Source: Comamonas flocculans (GTDB lineage Bacteria > Pseudomonadota > Gammaproteobacteria > Burkholderiales > Burkholderiaceae_C). Taken from it: a stretch of DNA of 64,000 nt. The DNA is taken from the NCBI RefSeq assembly GCF_007954405.1, contig NZ_CP042344.1, positions 1,984,001 through 2,048,000 of the forward strand, read 5' to 3'. This document shows positions 25,517 through 33,227 of this stretch, piece by piece. Under the pieces are notes generated by a model. The model did not search any database. It saw only the letters and a program-made list of their open reading frames with translations, and had not been told where the DNA came from. A program made the position numbers and the translations under genes. Each line of letters begins with the position of its first letter. Position 1 is the stretch's first letter.

Positions 25517-26410
25517 ATGCAGGCGCTCACGCTCACCGGCAGCGGCGCGCCGGTTGCCGTCAAGTGCTTCGAAGGCGCGGGCGCGGCGCGCGCCAGCGTG
25601 GTCATCGGCAATGCGGTCGGCGTGCACCAGCGCTACTACCAGGACTTTGCCGCCTGGCTGGCGGCGCAGGGCTGGCGCGTCTACACCTTCGACTGGCGTG
25701 GCCAGGGCGAATCGCTTGCCGGGTCGATGCGCAGCGCGCGGCCCACGATGCAGGACTGGGTGCGCGACTACGAAACCGTCGTCGCCCATGCCCGGGCGCA
25801 ACTGCCCGGGCGCCCGCTCTATCTCATCGGCCACAGCCTGGGGGCGCAACTGCCGGGGCTGTTCAGCCGGCCCCAGCAGGTCGACGGCCTGCTGGCGGTG
25901 GCCGCGGGCAGCGGCTACTGGCGCGTCAATGCGCCGCAGCTCAGGCGGCGCATCCTGCCGTTCTGGTACCTGGTGATGCCGCTGGCCACCGCGGCCTGCG
26001 GCTACTTTCCCGGTGTGCGCCTGGGCATGATCGGCGACCTGCCGGCCAGCATCGCCTGGCAATGGCGCCGCTGGTGCCTGGACCCGCTCTACGCCATGGG
26101 CGCGGAGCAGGCGGGGGAAAGCTATGCGCGCGTGCGCTTTCCCATCCACCTGCTGCGCATGATGGACGACGAGATGATGAGCGAGCAGGCCAACCGCGAC
26201 CTGCTGGCGATGTATCCCGGCACGGCGCAGACCGTGCAGGACCTGGGCGCGCCGGAGGCGGGCGGCCAGCGCATAGGCCACCTGGGCTTCTTCAAGGCCC
26301 GCTTCGAGCCCCTGCTGTGGCCCCGCGCCGAGGCGGTGCTGCGCGCCTGGTGCGGCGTCGCGCAGACGACCGGACCGCTGGCGGAGCAAGGGCACACTCG
26401 CGCTCCATGA
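25517..26410 (+). CDS. Alpha/beta hydrolase (lysophospholipase/esterase-like)
   Basis: A 297-residue hydrolase. The nucleophile elbow is 'LIGHSLGAQLPG' (GHSLG), preceded by 'YTFDWRGQGES', the usual oxyanion/strand region; an acidic residue in 'LLRMMDDEMMSE' and the His in 'RIGHLGFFK' could complete the triad. The 'DWRGQGES' and 'GHLGFFK' segments occur in hydrolases annotated as putative lipases or thioesterases next to beta-oxidation genes. It starts 16 bp after the thiolase and its stop is overlapped by the next gene, so it belongs to the cluster. Substrate unknown. Confidence 0.8.
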   Translation: MQALTLTGSGAPVAVKCFEGAGAARASVVIGNAVGVHQRYYQDFAAWLAAQGWRVYTFDWRGQGESLAGSMRSARPTMQDWVRDYETVVAHARAQLPGRPLYLIGHSLGAQLPGLFSRPQQVDGLLAVAAGSGYWRVNAPQLRRRILPFWYLVMPLATAACGYFPGVRLGMIGDLPASIAWQWRRWCLDPLYAMGAEQAGESYARVRFPIHLLRMMDDEMMSEQANRDLLAMYPGTAQTVQDLGAPEAGGQRIGHLGFFKARFEPLLWPRAEAVLRAWCGVAQTTGPLAEQGHTRAP

Positions 26411-27243
26411 CTGCCATGAATCCTTCCTTGCACCCCCTGGACGATGCGCTGGCGCTGACCGCCGCCGGCACCGACGTGTTCACCGGCCGCACCACCGAAC
26501 CCTACTGGAACATGGTGGGGCCGTTCGGCGGCGTCACCGCGGCCACGCTGCTGCAGGCGGTGATACAGCATCCGGCGCGCCTGGGCGAGCCGCTGTCGCT
26601 CACGGTCAACTACGCCGGCGCCGTGGGCGAGGGGCCGTTCGAGCTGCGCGCCACGCCGGTGCGCACCAGCCGCTCGACCCAGCACTGGTGGCTGCAGCTG
26701 GTGCAGCCGGACAAGGACGGCAAGGCGCGGGTGATGACCACGGCCACCGCCATCACCGCGGTGCGCCGCCAGACCTGGAGCGCCACCGACCTGCCCATGC
26801 CCGAGGCGCCCGCGCCCGAGACCTGCGCGCAGGTGGAGCAGGCCATCCCGGTGCAGTGGGTCAACCGCTATGCGATGCGGCCGGTCGCGGGCATGCCGCC
26901 GCGCCAGTGGGACGGCGCCGAGCGCGACAGCCTCACCCGGCTGTGGGTGCGCGACACGCCGGGGCGGGCGCTGGACTTCGTCGCGCTGGCGGCGCTCAGC
27001 GACGTGTTCTACCCGCGCATCTGGCGCCGCCGGGCGCTGCACGTACCGGCGGGCACGGTGTCGATGACGGTGTACTTCCATGCGGGCAGCGCGCTGCTGG
27101 CCGAGACCGGCAGCGGCTGGCTGCTGGCGCAGGCGCGCGGGCAGGAATACCGCAACGGCTTTTTCGACCAGACGGCGCAGCTGTGGAACCAGGCCGGCCA
27201 GATGCTGGCCACCACGCAGCAGATCGTCTATTACAAGGAATGA
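26407..27243 (+). CDS. Acyl-CoA thioesterase-like double hotdog protein
   Basis: A 278-residue protein with the TesB-like (4HBT_3) double hotdog pattern. The first half has 'EPYWNMVGPFGGVTAATLLQ' and 'LSLTVNYAGAVGEGPFEL'; the second has 'ALDFVALAALSDVFYPRIW' and 'TVSMTVYFHA'. In the family this fold hydrolyses acyl-CoAs to release CoA. ATG 26407 overlaps the stop of the hydrolase gene (ATGA), implying coupling. The enoyl-CoA hydratase gene follows after 4 bp. Confidence 0.8.
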   Translation: MTAMNPSLHPLDDALALTAAGTDVFTGRTTEPYWNMVGPFGGVTAATLLQAVIQHPARLGEPLSLTVNYAGAVGEGPFELRATPVRTSRSTQHWWLQLVQPDKDGKARVMTTATAITAVRRQTWSATDLPMPEAPAPETCAQVEQAIPVQWVNRYAMRPVAGMPPRQWDGAERDSLTRLWVRDTPGRALDFVALAALSDVFYPRIWRRRALHVPAGTVSMTVYFHAGSALLAETGSGWLLAQARGQEYRNGFFDQTAQLWNQAGQMLATTQQIVYYKE

Positions 27244-27247
27244 GAGC

Positions 27248-28039
27248 ATGAGCGCAGCAACGCAGGACATCCTGGTGCACGCCGAAGGCGGCGTGAGCAC
27301 CATCACCTTCAACCGGGTGGACAAGAAGAATTCCTTCACCGAGCGCATGTACGGCGAGATGGCCGACGTGCTCACCGCCGCGGCCGAAGACGCCAGCGTG
27401 CGCTGCGTGCTGTTCCAGGGCGATGCGACGGTGTTCAGCGCGGGCAACGACATTGGCGACTTCCTGCGCCAGGGTGGCGAGGCGCAGGGCGGCGACCTGA
27501 CGCAGCGCGCCGTCTGGCGCTTTCTCAACGCCATTGCCACCTTCCCCAAGCCCTTGCTGGCCGCCGTCTGCGGCCCGGCCGTGGGCGTGGGCACCACGCT
27601 GCTGCTGCACTGCGACCTGGTCTATGCGGGCGACAACGCGGCCTTTGCGCTGCCCTTCGTCAACCTCGGGCTGTGCCCCGAGGCGGCCTCCAGCCTGCTG
27701 CTGCCGCAGATGCTGGGCCACCACCGCGCGGCCGAGGCGCTGATGCTGGGCGAGCCCTTCATGGCCGAGGCGGCGCTGGAGGTGGGCCTGGTCAACCGCG
27801 TGGTGCCGCCCACCGAATGCAACGCCCTGGCCCAGGCCCAGGCGAGGAAGCTCGCCGCCAAGCCTTTGAGCGCGCTGATCGAGACCAAGCGCCTGATGAA
27901 GGGCGGCCAGACGCGCGCGGTGCTGGAGCGCATGGCTGAGGAGGGGCAGTCCTTCTCGCGCCTGATGCGCACGCCCGCGGCGCGCGAAGCCTTCACGGCC
28001 TTCGTTGAAAAGAGAAAACCGGATTTCAGCCACTGCTGA
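27248..28039 (+). CDS. Enoyl-CoA hydratase/isomerase family protein
   Basis: A 263-residue crotonase-fold enzyme. The oxyanion-hole segments are 'VFSAGNDIGDFL' and 'CGPAVGVGTTLLLHCDLVYA', followed by 'LPFVNLGLCPEAASSLLLPQ' where the usual acidic residue is Glu. The build resembles short hydratases/isomerases acting on unsaturated acyl-CoA. It ends the beta-oxidation run. The last residues (EKRKPDFSHC) come from a 24-bp sequence repeated 91 bp downstream, so the C-terminus may have been altered by a repeat. Confidence 0.85.
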   Translation: MSAATQDILVHAEGGVSTITFNRVDKKNSFTERMYGEMADVLTAAAEDASVRCVLFQGDATVFSAGNDIGDFLRQGGEAQGGDLTQRAVWRFLNAIATFPKPLLAAVCGPAVGVGTTLLLHCDLVYAGDNAAFALPFVNLGLCPEAASSLLLPQMLGHHRAAEALMLGEPFMAEAALEVGLVNRVVPPTECNALAQAQARKLAAKPLSALIETKRLMKGGQTRAVLERMAEEGQSFSRLMRTPAAREAFTAFVEKRKPDFSHC

Positions 28040-28122
28040 AAGCCGTGCCTTCCGCCAGGAAGGCGAGGCCGCGCAGCCGGCCGGTTGGGTCTTTCGCCAA
28101 AAGAGAAAACCGGATTTCAGCC
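28008..28122 (+). repeat. Pair of 24-bp direct repeats with adjacent hairpins after the enoyl-CoA hydratase
   Basis: The 24-bp sequence beginning 'aaaagagaaaaccggatttc' occurs at 28008-28031 and 28099-28122 without mismatch. The first copy overlaps the hydratase stop. Two perfect 7-bp stems follow it: 'tttcagc'/'gctgaaa' (28024-28041) and 'gccttcc'/'ggaaggc' (28047-28064). They may slow or end transcription, but no U-run follows. Confidence 0.7.
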
Positions 28123-28347
28123 GCGCAGTTGCCGTTGCGCCGCGTACAGTGTGCTCAATCGGCCCGCACAAACATCCTGCCTGGCGAGGGCCTCCTGCGC
28201 CTGCCCGAACGAGGCCGCGTCTCGCGGTGTGGCCTCGCCCTCGCCGCTTTGAATGATTACCGCTGGTTCATGTGGCTCGTCCGGTTCCTGCCGGACGTGG
28301 GGTGCATGGGCGCTGGGGTGGCCGATGGGCTTGAGCCGTGTGGGCAT
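28117..28347 (-). CDS. Possible small hypothetical protein
   Basis: On the minus strand an ATG at 28347 opens 76 codons ('MPTRLKPIGHPSAHAPHVRQ' at the start, 'TLYAAQRQLRG' at the end), with GAGGT about 8 bases upstream and GC-rich third positions. It is Pro/His/Gln-rich, hydrophilic, without signal or membrane segment. I do not recognise a family. It lies in the 428-bp gap between the hydratase (ends 28039) and the TetR gene (starts 28468), divergent from the latter. Coding status is uncertain because GC-rich DNA readily gives open frames. Confidence 0.4.
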   Translation of the reverse strand: MPTRLKPIGHPSAHAPHVRQEPDEPHEPAVIIQSGEGEATPRDAASFGQAQEALARQDVCAGRLSTLYAAQRQLRG

Positions 28348-28422
28348 GGTGACCTCGTGAAGGATCTGAATGTACAGGCCACGCGATCTGCGTCCGTGTC
28401 GAACAGATCGAATGTTTTTACA

Positions 28423-28440
28423 AAGCAAGCGCTTGATTAA
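28423..28440 (+). promoter_or_regulatory. Candidate operator upstream of the atu-type TetR regulator
   Basis: The palindrome 'CAAGCGCTTG' (28426-28435) lies in an A/T-rich stretch 32 bp before the TetR start at 28468, followed by 'attaaaaagcttt'. This is the only AT-rich pocket in the area and a natural promoter/operator site for autoregulation and control of the downstream operon. Inference from symmetry, composition and position. Confidence 0.4.
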
Positions 28441-28467
28441 ATTAAAAAGCTTTGCTAACCTGCGCGC

Positions 28468-29127
28468 ATGCCCGAGACCCTTGCGCAAGATCCGGCGGCT
28501 GAAGCCGCGCCACGCCGCCCGCGCGGGCGGCCGCGCAAGAGTGCGCAGCATCTGGACGAGAGCGGGCGCCGGCGCGAGCTGATGGAGCAGGCGGCGCGCC
28601 TGTTTCTCGTCAAGGGCTACGCGGCGACCACCACGCGCGACATCGCGGCGGCGGTCGGCATGCACAGCGGCTCGCCCTTCTATTACTTCAAGAGCAAGAG
28701 CGCCCTTTTGTACGCGGTGATGCGCGAGGGCATGGAAGGCGCGCTGGCAAGCCAGCAGCAGGCGCTGGACAAGCTCGCGCCCGAGGCCGACGCGCATGCC
28801 CGATTGCGCGCGCTGATACGCCACCACTTCGACATCCTGCTGGGGCCGGCCAGCGGCTTCATTCCGGTGATGCTCTATGAGTGGCGCTCGCTCACGGCGG
28901 CGCAGAAGAAGGGTGTCTCGCAGGTCAAGGACACCTACGAGGCCGCCTGGATGCCGGCGCTCGAGGCCTTGGCGGCGCAGGGCGATCTGCGCGCCAGTCC
29001 GGCGGTGGCGCGGCTGTTCATCTTTGGCGCGCTCAACTGGTCGGTGCAGTGGTTCCGGGTGCGCGGCAGCCAGACGCTGGACGGCCTGACCGAGCAAGCG
29101 CTGCATCTTTTTGCGGGGAAAGCATGA
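28468..29127 (+). CDS. TetR/AcrR-family regulator of the atu-type operon
   Basis: A 219-residue TetR protein. A basic N-terminal tail ('PRRPRGRPRKSAQHL') precedes the HTH domain (about residues 38-85: 'MEQAARLFLVKGYAATTTRD', 'AAVGMHSGSPFYYFKSK'). The C-terminus 'SVQWFRVRGSQTLDGLTEQA' is typical of TetR_C domains in acyl-CoA catabolic clusters. It is the first gene of a run of ten overlapping or closely spaced genes, and the SDR gene overlaps its stop, so it is co-transcribed with its likely targets, like AtuR/LiuR-type repressors. Confidence 0.85.
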   Translation: MPETLAQDPAAEAAPRRPRGRPRKSAQHLDESGRRRELMEQAARLFLVKGYAATTTRDIAAAVGMHSGSPFYYFKSKSALLYAVMREGMEGALASQQQALDKLAPEADAHARLRALIRHHFDILLGPASGFIPVMLYEWRSLTAAQKKGVSQVKDTYEAAWMPALEALAAQGDLRASPAVARLFIFGALNWSVQWFRVRGSQTLDGLTEQALHLFAGKA

Positions 29128-30026
29128 ATTACCAATCGATCTTCCGGCCCGGCCTGTTTGCCGGGCAGACCATCATCGTGACCGGTGGCGGCTCGGGCAT
29201 AGGGCGCTGCAGCGCGCACGAGCTGGCGCAGCTCGGCGCGCGGGTGGTGCTGGTGGGGCGCAAGCTGGACAAGCTGCAGGCGGTGCAGGCCGAGATTGCG
29301 CAGGACGGCGGCCAGGCCGACACGCAGGTCTGCGACATCCGCGACGAACCGGCGGTGCAGGCCATGGTGGCGGCGGTGGTGGCGGCGCACGGGCGCGTGG
29401 ATGCGCTGGTGAACAACGCCGGCGGGCAGTACATCACGCCGCTGGAAAAGATCAGCGCCAGGGGCTGGGAGGCGGTGGTCAACACCAACCTGACCGGCGG
29501 CTTCCTGGTGGCGCGCGAGTGCTATCTGCAGAGCATGCAGGCGCAGGGCGGTTCAATAGTGAACATCGTGGCGGACATGTGGGGCTCCATGCCCAACATG
29601 GGCCACAGCGGCGCGGCGCGCGCGGGCATGGTGAGCTTCACCGAGACGGCGGCGGCCGAGTGGGCCAGGAGCGGCGTGCGCGTGAACGCGGTGGCGCCGG
29701 GCTACATCGCCTCCAGCGGCATGGACCACTACCCGCCCGAGGCCGGCGACATGCTGCGCGCGATGCGCCGCACCGTGCCGCTGGGGCGTTTTGGCACCGA
29801 GGCGGAGGTGTCGGGCGCCATCGCCTTCCTGCTCAGCCCCGCGGCCAACTTCATCAGCGGCAGCGTGGTGCGCATCGACGGCGCGCGCCCGCAGGTGCGC
29901 ATGGGCTGGCCGATGCAGCTGCCGTCGGGTGAAGTGCAGCAGCGCCCGGCGGTGCGCGCGTTCAACGGGTTCCACCGCGCGGTCACGCCCCGGGTGTTTG
30001 CCGATGACGCAGGGGGCGGCGCATGA
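29124..30026 (+). CDS. Short-chain dehydrogenase/reductase, peroxisomal enoyl-CoA reductase-like (AtuG/AtuB role)
   Basis: A 300-residue classical SDR. The cofactor motif is 'TGGGSGIGRCSAHELAQLGA' and 'NNAGGQYITPLEKIS' follows. At the active site the usual YxxxK is replaced: the segment reads 'MGHSGAARAGMVSFTETAA', with His for Tyr and Arg for Lys. This HSGAARAG pattern is what I recall from trans-2-enoyl-CoA reductases of the PECR type, so reduction of an unsaturated acyl-CoA is more likely than alcohol dehydrogenation. Its start overlaps the TetR stop and its stop overlaps the carboxyltransferase start. Confidence 0.82.
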   Translation: MNYQSIFRPGLFAGQTIIVTGGGSGIGRCSAHELAQLGARVVLVGRKLDKLQAVQAEIAQDGGQADTQVCDIRDEPAVQAMVAAVVAAHGRVDALVNNAGGQYITPLEKISARGWEAVVNTNLTGGFLVARECYLQSMQAQGGSIVNIVADMWGSMPNMGHSGAARAGMVSFTETAAAEWARSGVRVNAVAPGYIASSGMDHYPPEAGDMLRAMRRTVPLGRFGTEAEVSGAIAFLLSPAANFISGSVVRIDGARPQVRMGWPMQLPSGEVQQRPAVRAFNGFHRAVTPRVFADDAGGGA

Positions 30027-31666
30027 CGGCGTTCGCATCGCGCTGGAACGCGGCCAGCGCCCAGGCGCAGCAGCGGCGCGCGCACATGCTGGCGCGCATC
30101 GGGCAGCTGCGGGCGCTGGAGCAGCGCGCGCAGGACGCCTCGGCGCAGGCCGGGCCGCGCTTTGCCAAGCGCCACCAACTGTTGCCGCGCGAGCGCGTGG
30201 CGTTGCTGCTGGATGCCGGCAGCCCCTGGTTGCCGCTGGCTTCGCTGGCGGGATTCCTGCATGACGTGCCCGATGCCGACAAATCCGTGCCCGGCGGCGG
30301 CATCGTCGCGGGCATCGGCTTCATCTCGGGCACGCGCTGCATGGTGGTGGCGAGCGATTCCGGCATAGAGGCGGGCGCGATCCAGCCCATGGGCCTGGAC
30401 AAGATCCTGCGCGTGCAGGAGATCGCGCTGCGCGAGCGTCTGCCCTTCATCCATCTGGTGGAAAGCGCGGGCGCCAACCTGATGCGCTACCGCGTGGAGG
30501 GTTTCGTTTACGGCGGCAGCATGTTCCGCAACCTGGCGCGCCTGTCCGCGGCGGGCATTCCGGTCATCACCGTGCAGCATGGTTCGGGCACGGCGGGCGG
30601 GGCCTACATGCCGGGGCTGTCGGACATCGTGATCATGGTGGAGGGCCGCTCGCGCGCCTTTCTGGCCGGGCCGCCGCTGCTCAAGGCCGCCACCGGCGAG
30701 GTGGCGACGGAAGAAGAGCTGGGCGGTGCGCTGATGCACACCACCGTCTCGGGCCTGGGCGAATACCTGGCGCGCGACGACCGCGAGGCGCTGGGCATCG
30801 CGCGGCACGTGGTGGCACAACTTCAATGGTCAAATCGGCCTCAAACCCTTGCTGGTCAAGCGCAAGCAGCTATTGAAAAATGGTATGCCGAGCCGCCCTG
30901 GCCGGTGGACGACTTGCTCACGCTGATGCCTGCCCACCACCGCGAGCCGGTGGACATGCGCGAGGTGGCCGCGCGCATCGTCGATGGCGGGGCGTTGCTG
31001 GAGTTCAAGAGTGGCCACGGCATGGCCACGGTCTGCGCGCAGGCGGCCATCCAGGGGCATGCGGTGGGCCTCATCACCAACAACGGGCCGATCGACATTG
31101 CCGGCGCCAACAAGGCCACGCACTTCATCCAGTGGATGTGCCAGCTCGGCCACCCCATCGTCTATCTGCAGAACACCACCGGCTACATGGTGGGCAAGGA
31201 GATGGAGCAGGGCGGCATCATCAAGCATGGCAGCAAGATGATCCAGGCGGTGACCAATGCCACGGTGCCGCAGCTCACCATCCAGTGCGGCGCCAGCTTT
31301 GGCGCGGGCAACTACGGCATGTGCGGGCGCGGTTTTGCGCCGCGCTTTCTCTTTGCCTGGCCCACGGCCACCACGGCGGTGATGGGCGGCGAGCAGGCGG
31401 CAGGCACCATGCGCATCGTCACCGAGGCGGCCCTCAGGCGCAAGGGCGTGGAGCCCGACCAGCACAAGATGCAGCAGCAGTTTGATGCCGTGGTTGCGAT
31501 GTTCGAGCGCCAGCAGGACGCGTTTGCCACCAGCGGCATGCTGCTGGACGACGGCGTGATCGACCCGCGCGACACCCGTGCGGTGCTGGGCTTTTGCCTT
31601 TCCACCATCGCCGAGGGCGCGGCGCGCGAACTGCGGCCCATGCAGTTTGGCGTGGCGCGGATGTGA
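30023..31666 (+). CDS. atuC: Acyl-CoA carboxylase carboxyltransferase (beta) subunit, AtuC/LiuB-like
   Basis: A 547-residue carboxyltransferase that moves CO2 from biotin to an acyl-CoA, probably with the biotin-bearing subunit at 33228. Family motifs: 'VPGGGIVAGIGFISGTRCMV', 'HLVESAGANLMRY', 'HGSGTAGGAYMPGLSD', 'GHAVGLITNNGPI' and 'QNTTGYMVGKEMEQGG'. AtuA, AtuH and SDR neighbours favour geranyl-CoA over methylcrotonyl-CoA or other substrates, but this is contextual. Residues about 267-288 ('[18 protein letters not shown]') are encoded by a dispersed short repeat inserted in frame between the two crotonase-like halves. Start overlaps the SDR stop. Confidence 0.85.
   Translation: MTAFASRWNAASAQAQQRRAHMLARIGQLRALEQRAQDASAQAGPRFAKRHQLLPRERVALLLDAGSPWLPLASLAGFLHDVPDADKSVPGGGIVAGIGFISGTRCMVVASDSGIEAGAIQPMGLDKILRVQEIALRERLPFIHLVESAGANLMRYRVEGFVYGGSMFRNLARLSAAGIPVITVQHGSGTAGGAYMPGLSDIVIMVEGRSRAFLAGPPLLKAATGEVATEEELGGALMHTTVSGLGEYLARDDREALGIARHVVAQLQWSNRPQTLAGQAQAAIEKWYAEPPWPVDDLLTLMPAHHREPVDMREVAARIVDGGALLEFKSGHGMATVCAQAAIQGHAVGLITNNGPIDIAGANKATHFIQWMCQLGHPIVYLQNTTGYMVGKEMEQGGIIKHGSKMIQAVTNATVPQLTIQCGASFGAGNYGMCGRGFAPRFLFAWPTATTAVMGGEQAAGTMRIVTEAALRRKGVEPDQHKMQQQFDAVVAMFERQQDAFATSGMLLDDGVIDPRDTRAVLGFCLSTIAEGAARELRPMQFGVARM
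30822..30884 (+). repeat. Short 'cgcttgctggtcaagcg' repeat copy inside the carboxyltransferase gene
   Basis: 'cccttgctggtcaagcgcaa' followed by gcagctattgaaaaatgg is nearly identical to the intergenic copy at 58478-58531. Here it lies entirely within coding sequence in frame, in the linker between carboxyltransferase domains. The core contains nested inverted repeats (GCTTGC/GCAAGC-like and CTTG/CAAG). Confidence 0.85.
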
Positions 31667-31689
31667 GCCCCATGGCGGCGCATCTGTCT

Positions 31690-31797
31690 TTCTCCTTCCC
31701 CCTCTGGGGGAAGGCCGGGATGGGGGCTTTGGCGCCGGGCGCGATCTCCGTGCCGCGCTAGCCCCCACCCCTCCCTCCCCCAAAGGGGGAGGGAGTC
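31690..31797 (+). repeat. Dispersed GC-rich palindromic repeat, copy E (inverted orientation)
   Basis: Arms 'ccttccccctctgggggaag' and 'ctccctcccccaaaggggga' are separated by ~60 bp. This is the reverse complement layout of copies A-C. It fills the gap between the carboxyltransferase and acyl-CoA dehydrogenase genes. No U-run is present. Confidence 0.85.
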
Positions 31798-31820
31798 ATA
31801 CACCTGACTGGAGACTTTCC

Positions 31821-32999
31821 ATGCAACTGACCCACGACCACGAGCAGATCCGCGACACGCTCAAGCGCTATATCGACGAAAAGATCAACCCGCACGTCGA
31901 TGAATGGGAGGCGGCGGAGATCTTCCCTGCGCACCAGGTCTTCAAGGGCCTGGGCGACCTGGGCCTGCTGGGCCTGACCAAGCCGGTGGAATACGGCGGC
32001 ATGGGGCTGGACTACTCCTACAGCATGCTGATGGCCGAGACCATGGGGCTGGTGAACTGCGGCGCCATCCCCATGGCCGTGGGCGTGCAGACCGACATGT
32101 GCACCCCGGCGCTGGCGCGCTTCGGCAGTGATGCGCTCAAGCGCGAGTTTCTCGCCCCGGCTATTGCGGGGGACATGGTGGGCTGCATCGGCGTGTCCGA
32201 GCCGGGCGCGGGCAGCGACGTGGCGGGCATCACCAGCCGCGCGCGCCGCGATGGCGACGACTACGTGATCACCGGCCAGAAGATGTGGATCACCAACAGC
32301 CTGCAGGCCGACTGGATGTGCATGCTGGTGAACACCGGCGAAGGGCCCATGCACAAGAACAAGAGCCTGATCATCGTGCCCATGCGCGACGGCCCGAACG
32401 GCCAGTTGACCAAGGGCATAGAGGTGGCGCAAAAGATCCGCAAGATCGGCATGAACGCGAGCGATACCGGCCTGATCTACTTTGACGAAGTGCGCGTGCC
32501 CGCGCGCAACCTGATCGGCCAGGAGGGCCAGGGCTTCATCTACCAGATGCAGCAGTTCCAGGAAGAGCGCCTGTGGGCCGCGGCCAATGCCATCACCGGC
32601 ATGGAGGTGGCGATACGCGAGACCGTCGAATACACCCGCCAGCGCAAGATGTTCGGCGCCACGCTGCTGGACCAGCAGTGGGTGCAGTTCAAGCTGGTGG
32701 AGCTGCAGACCGAGGTGGAGGCGCTGCGCGCGCTGACGTGGAAGGCGGGCGAGCGCTACGTGGCGGGCGACGACGTGCTGCAGTGGGCCAGCATGGCCAA
32801 GCTCAAGGCCGGGCGCCTGACGCGCGAGGTGGCCGACACCTGCCTGCAGTTCTGGGGCGGCATGGGCTTCACCTGGGACAACCGCGTCTCGCGCCTGTAC
32901 CGCGACGGGCGGCTGGGCTCGATCGGCGGCGGGGCGGACGAGGTGATGCTGGGGATCATTGCCAAGACCATGGGGCTGGCGAAGCGCCATGCGGGTTGA
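31821..32999 (+). CDS. atuD: Acyl-CoA dehydrogenase, AtuD-like
   Basis: A 392-residue FAD dehydrogenase. Motifs: 'VGCIGVSEPGAGSDVAGITS' (FAD/substrate site), 'GQKMWITNSLQADWMCML', 'IGMNASDTGLIYFDEVRVPA', 'RQRKMFGATLLDQQWVQFKL' and 'LQFWGGMGFTWDNRVSRLYR'. The C-terminal 'GSIGGGADEVMLGIIAK' lacks the Glu of medium-chain enzymes at the YEGT position, so the base may lie elsewhere, as in isovaleryl-type enzymes. In atu clusters the equivalent enzyme dehydrogenates citronellyl-CoA. Palindromic repeats flank the gene. Confidence 0.85.
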   Translation: MQLTHDHEQIRDTLKRYIDEKINPHVDEWEAAEIFPAHQVFKGLGDLGLLGLTKPVEYGGMGLDYSYSMLMAETMGLVNCGAIPMAVGVQTDMCTPALARFGSDALKREFLAPAIAGDMVGCIGVSEPGAGSDVAGITSRARRDGDDYVITGQKMWITNSLQADWMCMLVNTGEGPMHKNKSLIIVPMRDGPNGQLTKGIEVAQKIRKIGMNASDTGLIYFDEVRVPARNLIGQEGQGFIYQMQQFQEERLWAAANAITGMEVAIRETVEYTRQRKMFGATLLDQQWVQFKLVELQTEVEALRALTWKAGERYVAGDDVLQWASMAKLKAGRLTREVADTCLQFWGGMGFTWDNRVSRLYRDGRLGSIGGGADEVMLGIIAKTMGLAKRHAG

Positions 33000-33019
33000 C
33001 GTGATGGCTTTCGGATATT

Positions 33020-33212
33020 TCTCCTTCCCCCTTTGGGGGAAGGCAGGGATGGGGGCGGCTTGCGCCTTGCGGAGTTTTGTTGTGGGTGCGAACGCCGCTG
33101 GCCCCCACCCCTGCCCCGGTGCTGGCGGCGAGACGCCGCCGCTCTTCGGGGTGTCCCGCTGCGCACTGGCGCAGCGGGAGCCGCACCCCTCAGCCCCAGC
33201 GGGGGAGGGGGC
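33020..33212 (+). repeat. Extended palindromic repeat, copy F, with two extra hairpins
   Basis: Arms 'ccttccccctttgggggaag' and 'gccccagcgggggaggggg' enclose extra modules. One is a stem GGCGGCG-AGA-CGCCGCC (33124-33140), the other CCCGCTGCGC-ACTG-GCGCAGCGGG (33155-33178). Copy I at 58534-58714 has both stems at the same relative places with compensatory base changes. It occupies the whole gap before the biotin carboxylase gene at 33228. Confidence 0.85.
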
Positions 33213-33227
33213 ACTGCGGAGAGGCGC

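Noticed and set aside
28005..28440. Plus-strand small frames in the gap after the enoyl-CoA hydratase
   Set aside because: They begin inside the hydratase or the direct repeat, lack ribosome sites, and have no coherent composition.
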